DNA from: a bacterium
GTDB taxonomy: Bacteria; Sysuimicrobiota; Sysuimicrobiia; Sysuimicrobiales; Segetimicrobiaceae
NCBI GenBank assembly: GCA_035307765.1
Contig: DATGHU010000031.1
Location: 11,573-75,572 of the forward strand
Direction of reading: 5' to 3'
DNA: 64,000 nucleotides
The notes under the pieces were generated by a model that was given only the letters and a program-made list of their open reading frames with translations, was not told the origin of the DNA and did no database searches. Below are positions 16,976-25,593 of the stretch, piece by piece (position 1 is the stretch's first letter; each line of letters starts with the position of its first letter). The position numbers were made by a program, and so were the translations under genes.

Positions 16976-18754
16976 CTAGCCGTATCCCGCGATCTCCGCG
17001 CCCGCGGCGTTCAACGCCGCCACGACGCGGTTCATCCCGCGCAGCAGCGTGGTCTGGATCACCCGCGCCTCGTGGGAACCGGTCGCGTACTGCGCGAGGT
17101 CGACCGCGGGGGCGAGATCGGGGAGCGGAGGGATCGGAACCGCAGGGTCGTGCCGGAACCGGGCGTCGCGGGTGAAGTTGAGCGGGATCAGGATGCGCGC
17201 CAGCCGGCGGATCACGGCGCAGGCGCGCTGGGCCCGCTCGTCTCGCACCGGGCGGTGGTGCAGCTCCTCGGTGCGCCGGTAAAACCCGTCGAGCTCACCC
17301 CAGAGGCGCTCCAGCGCGGCCCGTGCCGGGGCCAAATCGAACGCTCCCCCGGCCCGGCGCTGGTAATCTTCCAGCGTGCGGCCGAACTCCTCCGCCACCA
17401 GCCGGAAATCGAACGGATGCACCGGCGCGTTGAGGACGCGGAGGAGGGAGGTGACGTAGACGCGCAGGTCCTTCATCAAAATCTCCGTATCGAGGAGATC
17501 CAACGTGTCGTCTTCGGTGTGCCACTGGATGTTGGCGCCGCATCCACCGACCGCGTAGTATCCCTTCTCCTTGCGCAGCGCTTCGGGCATCGTCGAGAGC
17601 AGCATGTAGAAGCTCGTGATGCCGATGTTGTTGAACGAATAATCCCCCGCCTGGTGCGGTCGTTCCCCCTCCGCCGCTTGGCCCACCGCGTCGTGGATCG
17701 CCGCCCTGCACAGCGGGGCGGCCTCGTTCATCCAGGAGATCCCCGTGTACTCGGTCGCCCACCGGCAGCCCGGGGAGTCGATGTTGATCTGGGCCAGGCA
17801 GCGCTCGTCGAGTTCGTGCGCGAAGGTGTCCGCGTACCAGGTCGACCCCGCATACCGCCCGGTGGAGTGCCCGGGCCACCACGCCACGCGGACGGTGCGC
17901 CGGAGGTGCTGGCGGTGCTTCCAGAACACCCGCGCCAGCTCCATCAGCGTGGCGTCGCCGGTGGCGTTGTCGCCGATCCCGACGTGCCAGGAATCGATGT
18001 GTCCGTGCACCAGCGCGAAGTGCTTGGGATCCTCGGTCCCCGGGATCTCGGCGACCAGCACGGGGCACCGCTTCCACCCTTCGTCCAGCTTGGTCTTGAC
18101 CGCGACCTCGACCGGGCCCGCCTCCACCTGCGCCTTGAGCGCCAGCCCGTCGGCATGGTTGATCGCCACCACCGGGATCGCGGGTTTTCGCCCGATCGAA
18201 TCGAGGTCGGGTGCGCCCCAGATGGTCGTGCAGATGCCCTCGTGGATCGCCTGCCCGGGGTTGATGAAGACGAGCGCCTTGGCCCCCAGCGCCGCCAGGT
18301 CGGCAACTTTCTTGGGCATGGGCATCCCTTCCGTGAGGACGATCTTCCCTTCGATCTCCTTCCGGCCGGCCCGGACGTTTGAGTCAAACAGGCTCTCGGT
18401 GTCCGCCGCATAGCCGGTGGAGACGTACACGACCCGCCCACGGACCGATTTGCGCCCGGTGGACGCGGAGAAGGCGGGCGTCTTGGCGCGCAGGCTCCGC
18501 GGCGCCGGGGTGCGGACCTCGAGCGTCGCCGACTTGGGAACGCTCAGGAACAGCTCGGGCTCGTGGAGGGTATGCGGGACCCCCCAGGCCTTCAGGCGCC
18601 CGGCGATGTACCGCGCGGCCGTCCATTCATCGCGGCTCCCCGACTCGCGGACCAGGGTGCTGAAGCGGTCGATCAGCGCCCGCGGGCCGTCGAGCGAGAG
18701 CGACTGCATCACCTGCTGCTCGACTTCGGAATCTCCTGCCACCGCCATTGTCAT
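16976..18754 (-). CDS. M28-family-like peptidase with altered catalytic motif
   Basis: A 592-residue cytoplasmic-looking protein with an M28 aminopeptidase-type catalytic core and an inserted PA-like region (about residues 100-235). Predicted zinc ligands are visible: His252/Asp254 in 'HGHIDSW', Asp262 in 'GIGDNATGD', Asp326 in 'NIDSPG' and His412 in 'QWHTEDDTLD'. The tandem Glu-Glu normally providing the catalytic base and a zinc ligand is replaced by His296-Ser297 in 'WPGHSTGRYAGS'. It lies 31 bases after the peptide-importer ATPase gene on the same strand, suggesting hydrolysis of imported peptides or an amide. The residue change leaves activity open. Confidence 0.85.
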   Translation of the reverse strand: MTMAVAGDSEVEQQVMQSLSLDGPRALIDRFSTLVRESGSRDEWTAARYIAGRLKAWGVPHTLHEPELFLSVPKSATLEVRTPAPRSLRAKTPAFSASTGRKSVRGRVVYVSTGYAADTESLFDSNVRAGRKEIEGKIVLTEGMPMPKKVADLAALGAKALVFINPGQAIHEGICTTIWGAPDLDSIGRKPAIPVVAINHADGLALKAQVEAGPVEVAVKTKLDEGWKRCPVLVAEIPGTEDPKHFALVHGHIDSWHVGIGDNATGDATLMELARVFWKHRQHLRRTVRVAWWPGHSTGRYAGSTWYADTFAHELDERCLAQINIDSPGCRWATEYTGISWMNEAAPLCRAAIHDAVGQAAEGERPHQAGDYSFNNIGITSFYMLLSTMPEALRKEKGYYAVGGCGANIQWHTEDDTLDLLDTEILMKDLRVYVTSLLRVLNAPVHPFDFRLVAEEFGRTLEDYQRRAGGAFDLAPARAALERLWGELDGFYRRTEELHHRPVRDERAQRACAVIRRLARILIPLNFTRDARFRHDPAVPIPPLPDLAPAVDLAQYATGSHEARVIQTTLLRGMNRVVAALNAAGAEIAGYG

Positions 18755-18785
18755 CGTCCGTCCTCCTTCGTCGCTCCGGTGTCGT

Positions 18786-19823
18786 TCAGTGCGCCGGTCC
18801 GTAGAGGTGGCACGCCGCCCGCTGCTTCGGCCCCACGACGGTCAGCGGCGGGGTCGTCGTCCGGCAGATCGGCATGACGTGAGGGCATCGGTCCGTGAAC
18901 GGGCAGCCGACCGCCGGGCCGATGGGGGTCGGGACGTGTTCGGGGGCGGCGATGTCCGGGGTGGGGCGGGTGGGATCAGGCACCGGCGCGGCGGCGAGCA
19001 GGAGTTGTGTGTACGGATGCTTGGGCCGGGTGAGGACCGCGTCGGTGGGGCCAACCTCCGCCACGCTGCCCAGATACATGATCATGGTGGTGTCGCAGAC
19101 GTACCGGACGAGGGAGAGGTCGTGAGAGATGTACACCGTCGTCAGGCGGCGCGCGCGGCTGATCGTCCGCATCAGGTTGAGCACGCCCGCACGCACCGAG
19201 ACATCGAGCATCGAGACGGGCTCGTCCGCCACCAAGAAGATCGGGTCGACCATCAGCGCCCGGGCCAGGCCGACCCGTTGCAGCTGCCCCCCGGAGAGCT
19301 GGTGGGGGAACTTGTCCAGGAATGCCTCCGGCGGGTGCAGGTGCACTTGGCCGAGGGCGGCGACGACGCGGTCGAGTCGGTCCGCTCGTGTGCCGATGCC
19401 GTGGATGATCAAGGGTTCCATCAGCGCCCGCCCGATCGTGAAGCGTGGGTTGACCGCCTCGTAGGGATTCTGCAGCATCAGCTGTGCCTGACGCCGGAAG
19501 GCGAGGAGCGCGGGGCCGGCGAGCGTGCTGAGATCCACGTCATCGAACAGGATCCGCCCGGCCGTCGGGGTGAGCAGCCGCAACAGGAGCCGGGCCAGGG
19601 TGGTTTTGCCGCACCCGCTCTCGCCGGCGATCCCGAGCGACGATCCCCGGGGGATCGCCACCGACACGCCGTCCACGCCGCGAAGGTACTCGCCGGGCGC
19701 CCGCCGGCCGAAGAGCCCTCGGCGGAGCGGGAAGTATTTCTGGACCGCCTCGGTGACCACGAGCGGCCCGGCGGCGCCCGCGGGTGCCGCTCCGGGCGCC
19801 TCTAGAGTGCTGGGACGCGCCAT
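18786..19823 (-). CDS. dppF: Oligopeptide/dipeptide ABC transporter ATP-binding protein, DppF type
   Basis: A 345-residue ATPase. Walker A GESGCGKTT, signature 'QLSGGQLQRVGLARAL', Walker B 'FLVADEPVSMLD' and switch His 'YISHDLSLV' are present. The C-terminal oligopeptide-transporter domain has 'CPFTDRCPHVMPIC', whose cysteines bind an Fe-S cluster in Dpp/Opp ATPases. ATG 19823 overlaps the end of the partner ATPase gene by 22 bases. The longer upstream frame is Arg-rich antisense-like translation and is not used. It pairs with the next ATPase to energise the dipeptide importer. Confidence 0.93.
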   Translation of the reverse strand: MARPSTLEAPGAAPAGAAGPLVVTEAVQKYFPLRRGLFGRRAPGEYLRGVDGVSVAIPRGSSLGIAGESGCGKTTLARLLLRLLTPTAGRILFDDVDLSTLAGPALLAFRRQAQLMLQNPYEAVNPRFTIGRALMEPLIIHGIGTRADRLDRVVAALGQVHLHPPEAFLDKFPHQLSGGQLQRVGLARALMVDPIFLVADEPVSMLDVSVRAGVLNLMRTISRARRLTTVYISHDLSLVRYVCDTTMIMYLGSVAEVGPTDAVLTRPKHPYTQLLLAAAPVPDPTRPTPDIAAPEHVPTPIGPAVGCPFTDRCPHVMPICRTTTPPLTVVGPKQRAACHLYGPAH

Positions 19824-20815
19824 CGCTGGGCCTCCTGAGCCTGTCCTCGCAGCGTCTCCGCCTCTTCGGCGCGGTGGCAGGCCGCCCAGCGGCCGGGTTC
19901 GAGCTCCCGCAGCGGCGGGGACTCCACCAGACACGGTTCGACGGCGAACGGACACCGTGGGGCGAAGCGGCATCCCGGGGGCGGGTTCAGGAGGTCGGGG
20001 GGGACTCCCTCGACGGGGATCAGGGTCTCTTGGGGGTGCACCAGGTTGGGGAACGAGTTCTGCAGCCCCATCATGTACGGGTGGCGCGCCCGCGCGAACA
20101 CGTCGCGCGTGGGGCCGACCTCGACGATCTTCCCCGCGTACATCACGGCCATCCGGTCGCAGGTCTGGGCGATGACCGAGATGTCGTGGGTGATGAGGAG
20201 CACGCTCAGCGAGAGCGTTTCCTTGAGATCGCGGAGTCGACGCAGGATGTGGTGCTGGACGACCACGTCGAGCGCCGTGACGGGCTCATCCGCCACCAGC
20301 AGGCGGGGTTTGAGCGCCAGGGCCAGCGCGATCGCGGCGCGTTGCTTCATGCCCCCGGAGAGCTCGTGCGGGTAGCCGGCCAGCCGGTGCCGGTCCAGCC
20401 CCACCAGATCGCACAGGTCTCCGGCCCGGGCGCGTGCCGCCGCGCGGGTCAGGCCGCCCGTGATCGTGAGCACCTCGGCAAACTGATCGCCGAGCCGGTA
20501 CACCGGGTCGAGCGAGTCCATCGCCGCCTGCGGGACCATGGCGATCTCGCGCCAGCGGTAGGGGCGCATCTCGACCTCGGAGAGCGCGGCGAGATCGACC
20601 CCGCCGAAGACCATCCGGCCGCCGGCGATCCGCCCGTTCCGCGGCAGGACCCGGATGATCGCGCGGCCGAGCGTGGTCTTCCCGCAGCCGCTCTCCCCGA
20701 CCAGGCCGAGCACCTCGCCCTCCTGGATCTCCAGCGTGACTCCGTCCACCGCGGCGCTCACGCCTCGCGCGGTGCGGTATTCAACCCGGAGGTCCTCGAG
20801 CGTGAGGAGCCCCAC
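19802..20815 (-). CDS. dppD: Oligopeptide/dipeptide ABC transporter ATP-binding protein, DppD type
   Basis: A 337-residue ATPase, second half of the Dpp pair. Walker A 'GESGCGKTTLG', signature 'ELSGGMKQRAAIALALALKPRLLVADEPVTALD' (signature and Walker B together) and 'ITHDISVIAQTCDRMAVMYAG' are typical of DppD/OppD. The C-terminal Cys motif is 'CRFAPRCPFAVEPC'. The GTG at 20815 shares one base with the stop of the upstream permease (TAGTG), which sets the start; the open frame upstream is within that permease. Confidence 0.93.
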   Translation of the reverse strand: MGLLTLEDLRVEYRTARGVSAAVDGVTLEIQEGEVLGLVGESGCGKTTLGRAIIRVLPRNGRIAGGRMVFGGVDLAALSEVEMRPYRWREIAMVPQAAMDSLDPVYRLGDQFAEVLTITGGLTRAAARARAGDLCDLVGLDRHRLAGYPHELSGGMKQRAAIALALALKPRLLVADEPVTALDVVVQHHILRRLRDLKETLSLSVLLITHDISVIAQTCDRMAVMYAGKIVEVGPTRDVFARARHPYMMGLQNSFPNLVHPQETLIPVEGVPPDLLNPPPGCRFAPRCPFAVEPCLVESPPLRELEPGRWAACHRAEEAETLRGQAQEAQRWRVPAL

Positions 20816-21735
20816 TACTGGCGCCTCAAGCGGGGGAAGAGCAGTTCCTCGTATCCGCGGCTGATGAAGTAGCCCGCCATCACCACGAGCATGATGCAGA
20901 TGCCGGGCGGGACGAACCAGTTGTACTGGCCGCTGCTCAGCGCTTGGGAGATGTAGGCGTCTTGCAGCATGTATCCCCACGAGATGCGCATGGGATCCCC
21001 GAACCCCAGGAAGCTCACCGCCGCCTCGGTGAGGATTGCCCACCCCACGGCGAGCGAGCCGTAGAGCAGGGCGATCGGCAGGACGTTCGGCGCAATGTGG
21101 ACCAGCATCAGCCGGCGCGGGGAGCTCCCCAGCACCCGCGCCGCCTCGACGAACCCGCGCTCGCGGAGGGTCAGGACCTGGGCGCGCACCACGCGCGCGG
21201 TGTCCTTCCAGAGCAGCAGCGCCATCGTCAACACGATGTTCCACAGGCTCGGCCCCAGGAACGCCACGAGGACGATCACCAGCGGGAGGAACGGGATGCC
21301 GAAGGCGACATCCGCCAGCCGCATCAGGACCGCGTCGACCCATCCCCCGTAGAAGCCCGCCACGATGCCCACGACCGTGCCGATCAGCGCGACGAAGAAC
21401 GCCGCGACGAAGCCGACGGTGAGGGCCGGCCGCGCCCCGTAGACGAGCTGGGTGAAGATGTCGCGGCCGACATTGGTGGTGCCGAGGAGAAACGTCCCGC
21501 CGGGGGGTTGGTTCGACATCAGCTGGTCGCCCTGCATGATGGTCTGCTGGGGGTCGAACGATGAGAGCAGCGGCGCCGCCATCGCAACCGCGATGAACAA
21601 GGCGTACAGGCAGACGCCGGCGAGGGCGAACCGGTCGTGCTGCAGCACCCCCCACGTGTTCCCCATCGCGCGCCGCCAGCCGGCGAGCCGGGGGACGAGG
21701 GGCCGGGGGAGCGCCTGAGCGCTACCGCTTCGCAT
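20815..21735 (-). CDS. dppC: Dipeptide ABC transporter permease, DppC type
   Basis: A 306-residue permease. A first membrane helix (about residues 36-57) is followed by the diagnostic 'HPFGTD/ LGTTNVGRDIFTQLVYGARPAL' segment of DppC/OppC proteins, then five further helices and the EAA-loop 'EAARVLGSSPRRLMLVHIAPN'. It forms the channel with the DppB-type protein. It overlaps that gene by 14 bases. An internal ATG at about 21666 is an alternative start. Confidence 0.92.
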   Translation of the reverse strand: MRSGSAQALPRPLVPRLAGWRRAMGNTWGVLQHDRFALAGVCLYALFIAVAMAAPLLSSFDPQQTIMQGDQLMSNQPPGGTFLLGTTNVGRDIFTQLVYGARPALTVGFVAAFFVALIGTVVGIVAGFYGGWVDAVLMRLADVAFGIPFLPLVIVLVAFLGPSLWNIVLTMALLLWKDTARVVRAQVLTLRERGFVEAARVLGSSPRRLMLVHIAPNVLPIALLYGSLAVGWAILTEAAVSFLGFGDPMRISWGYMLQDAYISQALSSGQYNWFVPPGICIMLVVMAGYFISRGYEELLFPRLRRQ

Positions 21736-22711
21736 AGGAGACCCGAGGGTCGAGCCACGTGTAGACGAGATCGGCCGCCAGGTTCATCAAAATTGCCACC
21801 GCGGCGATGAGGAGAAACGCGCCCTGCGCCAGGGGGTAATCCTTGGCCGCGACCGCCTTGACGAGGAGCCGTCCCAGCCCCGGCCAGCTGAACACGTTCT
21901 CCACCACGACATCCCCCCCCAAGCTGTAGCCGACGACCAGCGCGAACGCGGTCACGACCGGCAACAGCGCGTTGCGCGCCGCGTGGCGCAGGAGGATCCG
22001 TCGCTCCGGCAGCCCCTTCATCCGGGCCATGACGACGAATTCCTCCTCCATCACATCCAGCATGTTGCTGCGCATCAGGAGGAGGGGAAGCCCCTGGAGG
22101 TATACCACGAGGGTCACCAGGGGGAGCGTGAGGTGGCGCAGGAAGGCGGGGCTGGTGAGCTGCTGCCACAGCGAGGTGTAGGCCGCCCCCGCGTCCGCGG
22201 TGCCGGACGACGGGAACCAGGAAAAGGTAAACGAGAAGACCGCCAGCAGGATCATGCCCACCCAGAACTCCGGCGCCGCCCGCAGGGCGAGGGCCACGGG
22301 GATGCCCACCGATTCCACAGCGGTCGCCCGCTTCCAGGCGAGGAAGGCTCCCGAGATCGTGCCGAGCACGAACGCGATGATGACCGCCCCAAGCGTGAGG
22401 ATCAGCGTGTTCGGCAGCATCTGCCAGACGAGTTGGGAGACCGAGGTCCGGTAGAAGAACGACACGCCCAGATCCCCCGTGGCGGAGGCCTTCAGGAAGA
22501 TCAGGTATTGCTGCCACAGCGGCAGGTCCAGGCCGAACTCGTGGATGAGCGCCCGCTGCTGCTCCATCGTGAAAGTCGGATCGATGTAGGCGACCAGCGG
22601 GTTCCCCGGCATCAGGCGAAAGATCAAGAAGAGGATCGTCGCGATCACCCAGAGCACGAGCAGCATCTGGGCCAGGCGTTGGGCGATCCAGCGGGTCGAG
22701 GAGCGCTTCAT
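21722..22711 (-). CDS. dppB: Dipeptide ABC transporter permease, DppB type
   Basis: A 329-residue permease with the N-terminal 'RLAQMLLVLWVIATILFLIFRLMPGNP' TM1 signature of DppB/OppB, a large periplasmic loop, and the EAA-loop region 'VMARMKGLPERRILLRHAARNALLPVVT'. The start is placed at MKRSSTRW; an in-frame ATG ten codons upstream is less likely. It follows the binding-protein gene by 67 bases on the same strand. The operon order SBP-B-C-D-F is the standard dipeptide-importer order. Confidence 0.92.
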   Translation of the reverse strand: MKRSSTRWIAQRLAQMLLVLWVIATILFLIFRLMPGNPLVAYIDPTFTMEQQRALIHEFGLDLPLWQQYLIFLKASATGDLGVSFFYRTSVSQLVWQMLPNTLILTLGAVIIAFVLGTISGAFLAWKRATAVESVGIPVALALRAAPEFWVGMILLAVFSFTFSWFPSSGTADAGAAYTSLWQQLTSPAFLRHLTLPLVTLVVYLQGLPLLLMRSNMLDVMEEEFVVMARMKGLPERRILLRHAARNALLPVVTAFALVVGYSLGGDVVVENVFSWPGLGRLLVKAVAAKDYPLAQGAFLLIAAVAILMNLAADLVYTWLDPRVSYAKR

Positions 22712-22778
22712 GCGCGTAGTCCCCACGCCCGGCGGCACCACGGCCGCCGGGCGTGGGAGTGGCTACCGGGTGACGTTG

Positions 22779-24461
22779 TTACCGGGCGACGTCCAGCGTC
22801 TCGGACTTGTTCGCCGGGTAGAGTAGGTGTCCCTGAGCGTCCCATTCGTACCCGGCCTTCTTCAGCAGGTCCCTGGCGGCCTGGATGTTGTGCGGGTACT
22901 GGGGTAGACCGGGTGCGTGCCAGTACTCCAGGGCCTTGCTGACCGGGGAGTCGGCCAACTCGCCGTAGCCCTTGAAGGCCACCAGGCGGATCATCGTCCG
23001 ATCGATGGCCATGGTGAGGGCTTGGCGGAAGGTCACGTCATTGAACGGCGGGCGCCGCTCGTTGTAACCGATGAACTGGAAGCCGATGTCCGTCGACGCC
23101 ACCACGGTGATCTTGGGGTCCTGGCGGCTCAACCGGCTGAGGACCATCGGATCTCCCAGGTAGTCGGAGAGGAAGTTGATCTCGCCGTTTCGGAGGCCGC
23201 CCAGCGAGGCCTCCACGTTCGAGACGGTGCGGAGGATCCACCGGTGCATCTTCGGCGCCGCCCAATGGTCGGGGTTGGCCTCCAGCACCACTTCCTGATT
23301 CTTCGTCCAGGACACGAACTTGAACGGGCCCGAGCCGATCGGTGTCTTCTCCTGGAGGAACTCGGCGTTGTCTTTCTTCCCCTCCAGGCTCTGCAGCATC
23401 GGGGCCCAGACGTGCTGCGGGATCAGGTTCACCTTCCCGAGGGTGGAGGTGACGAAGGACGCCGCGGGTTTCTCCAAGGTGAACCGGAGCGTCGTGGGGT
23501 TGACCTTCTTGATGTCGGCGATGTTGGCGACGAACGGCTTGTACATCGGGACCTTATCGCCCTTCGGCGCGATGAAGGAGAAGATGACGTCATCGGCCGT
23601 CACCGGCGCCCCGTCGTGCCACTTCATCCCCGGCCGCAGCGTGACATCGATCGTGGTCGGGCTGACCCACTTGAAGGCGCTGGCGGCCCAAGGCCGGGGC
23701 AGTCCGTCCGGCCCGATCCGCACCAGGCGGTCCCAGATCAGCTCGGTGATCCACGAATCCACCTTGCCGCTGATGTACAGTGGGTTGATGGCCTTGACTG
23801 GATCTTGGGCGTTGAGGACCATGTCCTTCTGGGTGCCCTTGGGCGTGGCCTGGTCGAACGTCCAGAAGTTCTTGATCCCGATCCCTTTCTGATCGACGAT
23901 CGTTTTCGGATCCCACACCTGATTGTTGTAGGCGTAGAGGGACTTCGGGTTCACCAGGAGCGTGTACGGCTGTTCCTCGGCCAGCTTCTGCTGGGCCTTG
24001 TCGATGAGCGTGCGGCGCGCTTTGGTGTCGGTCGCCACGCGCTGCTCCTGCGCCAGCGAATCGTACTGGGGATCGGTAAACCCGACGAAGTTGTACCCGT
24101 CCTTGGCGGTGCTTGACGAGAACAGGTTGAACAGGACCTCATCCGGATCGGAACGTTCCGGGCGGCCGACCATCTGCCAGGTGGTCATGTCCCACTTCTC
24201 GCGGCTGTACCAGACGTAGTCGGACAGCTGCTCCCACGGCATGGGCCGCACCGTGACCTTGAGCCCGAGTTGGCGCATCCCCTCGGCGGCGATCCGGGCG
24301 GACTCGTACTGCTGGGGGTCCTGCGCCTGGGGCCAGGTGACCAGCACCAGTTCACGGATCTGACGGTTGGCCTGCGCGTTCGTGGGGGACACCGCCATGC
24401 CCCCGAGAAGCGCTCCGATGACAAAGAGCACGAGGCCTTGCATGAACCTGTGGTTACCCAT
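22779..24461 (-). CDS. Peptide-binding protein (SBP_bac_5 family) with circularly permuted order
   Basis: A 560-residue exported binding protein for the dipeptide importer. Residues 1-31 form a signal peptide ending 'SPTNAQA'. The next block (about 36-200) has the features normally at the C-terminal end of SBP_bac_5 proteins: 'GMRQLGLKVTVRPMPW', 'GYNFVGFTDPQYDSL', then an R-L-I-D-K-A-Q helix and a late 'YAYNNQVWDP'. The block from about 215 has the features normally at the N-terminal end: 'NPLYISGKVDSW', 'WDRLVRIGPDGLPRPW', 'GMKWHDGAPVTADDVIFSF', later 'PIGSGPFKFVSW' and 'FRQALTMAIDRTMI'. The protein ends at '.AARDLLKKAGYE', normally mid-protein. GAGGAGGGCGTC precedes the ATG. Function as peptide binder is likely from context. 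Confidence 0.88.
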   Translation of the reverse strand: MGNHRFMQGLVLFVIGALLGGMAVSPTNAQANRQIRELVLVTWPQAQDPQQYESARIAAEGMRQLGLKVTVRPMPWEQLSDYVWYSREKWDMTTWQMVGRPERSDPDEVLFNLFSSSTAKDGYNFVGFTDPQYDSLAQEQRVATDTKARRTLIDKAQQKLAEEQPYTLLVNPKSLYAYNNQVWDPKTIVDQKGIGIKNFWTFDQATPKGTQKDMVLNAQDPVKAINPLYISGKVDSWITELIWDRLVRIGPDGLPRPWAASAFKWVSPTTIDVTLRPGMKWHDGAPVTADDVIFSFIAPKGDKVPMYKPFVANIADIKKVNPTTLRFTLEKPAASFVTSTLGKVNLIPQHVWAPMLQSLEGKKDNAEFLQEKTPIGSGPFKFVSWTKNQEVVLEANPDHWAAPKMHRWILRTVSNVEASLGGLRNGEINFLSDYLGDPMVLSRLSRQDPKITVVASTDIGFQFIGYNERRPPFNDVTFRQALTMAIDRTMIRLVAFKGYGELADSPVSKALEYWHAPGLPQYPHNIQAARDLLKKAGYEWDAQGHLLYPANKSETLDVAR

Positions 24462-24660
24462 GACGCCCTCCTCTAAGTTGTCCGAGAACCGTGGGGTAGA
24501 ACAACCGGGTACGACGGTACACGATTTACACATCGTCCCCGCTGGATCCTGCGCCGCTCCCGGGCGGGGGGGAGGGGTCCCCCGCGGCGGGGGCCGGCGG
24601 CCCTCCCCGGGGAGGGAGGAGCCTGGCGGCCGGCGGCATATTCTGAGGGTGGAACATTCC
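24462..24660. promoter_or_regulatory. Divergent regulatory region between binding-protein and second dppB genes
   Basis: About 200 bases separate two divergent peptide-transport units. ACGAT-TTACAC-ATCGT (24521-24536) is a 5-base inverted repeat with a 6-base spacer and could be an operator. A perfect 16-base palindrome CCCTCCCCGGGGAGGG (24601-24616) and adjacent G/C runs would fold in the leader of the rightward transcript. I cannot point to a convincing sigma-70 -35/-10 pair for either direction. Confidence 0.4.
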
Positions 24661-25593
24661 ATGGTCAGCGGATTCTTCGGGTTTGCGGCGCGCCGGGTGG
24701 TGTCGGCGATTCCCACGCTCTTTGGGGTGACCGTGATCGTGTTCTTCATGGTGCGCGCCCTCCCCGGCGATCCGGCGCGGCTGCTGGCCGGGGTGCTGGC
24801 GACCGACGACGAAGTTCGCCATCTCCGGATACAGTTGGGTTTGACCCGCCCGGTGGTCGTGCAGTACGAACTGTTCTTGGACCACGTGGTGCACGGCGAC
24901 CTCGGCAAGTCCATTAGGACCCAGGCTCCGGTCGTCGACGAGATCGCGAGCCGGCTGCCGCAAACGGCGATCCTCGCCGCCACGGCGACGGTGGTGGCCG
25001 GCGTGCTGGGGGTGGCGTCCGGGATCCTCGTCAGCACGCGGAAGTACACATCGCTCGACTATCTGGTGACGGTCCTGGCGCTCGCGGGCGTGAGTATCCC
25101 GGTCTATTGGTTGGGATTGATGCTGATGCTCGTCTTTGCGGTGTTCCTGCACCTGGTGCCGGCGGGCGGAGCGAACGGGCCGCTGAGCCTCATCCTGCCG
25201 TCGATCACCCTCGCCGCGTTCAGCATCGCGATCATCGAGCGGATGACGCGGAGCAGCATGCTCGAAACCCTCCAGCAGGACTTTGTGCGCACGGCCCGGG
25301 CGAAGGGGCTGCGGAACCGTGTCGTCGTCTACCGCCACGCCCTCCGCAACGCCTTGATCCCGGTGGTCACGGTGCTGGGACTCCAATTCGGCGCGCTGCT
25401 CGGCGGAGCGATTCTCACCGAGACCACGTTCGCCTGGCCCGGGATCGGCCGGCTGCTCGTGGACGCCATCGCCGCCCGAGATTACCCGATCATTCAGGGC
25501 GTGGTCCTGCTGTTTGCCGTCACGTTCATGGTGGTGAATCTCTTGGTGGACATCCTCTATGGCTACATCGATCCCCGCATCAAGTACGGCTAG
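24661..25593 (+). CDS. Second dipeptide ABC transporter permease, DppB type
   Basis: A 310-residue permease. TM1 reads 'RRVVSAIPTLFGVTVIVFFMVRALPGDP', a canonical DppB/OppB start. The EAA-loop region is 'FVRTARAKGLRNRVVVYRHALRNALIPVVT' and the C-terminal 'FAWPGIGRLLVDAIAARDYPIIQG' is diagnostic of the family. ATG 24661 is chosen because upstream in-frame sequence runs into the divergent regulatory region. It heads a two-gene unit with a DppC-type permease. No ATPase or binding protein follows, so it may share those of the divergent operon. Confidence 0.92.
   Translation: MVSGFFGFAARRVVSAIPTLFGVTVIVFFMVRALPGDPARLLAGVLATDDEVRHLRIQLGLTRPVVVQYELFLDHVVHGDLGKSIRTQAPVVDEIASRLPQTAILAATATVVAGVLGVASGILVSTRKYTSLDYLVTVLALAGVSIPVYWLGLMLMLVFAVFLHLVPAGGANGPLSLILPSITLAAFSIAIIERMTRSSMLETLQQDFVRTARAKGLRNRVVVYRHALRNALIPVVTVLGLQFGALLGGAILTETTFAWPGIGRLLVDAIAARDYPIIQGVVLLFAVTFMVVNLLVDILYGYIDPRIKYG

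Noticed and set aside
15530-18382. Very long antisense open frame (950 codons) over the E1 and M28-like genes
   Set aside because: Arg/Pro/Gly-rich translation, no domain, fully overlaps well-supported genes; expected in high-GC codon bias.
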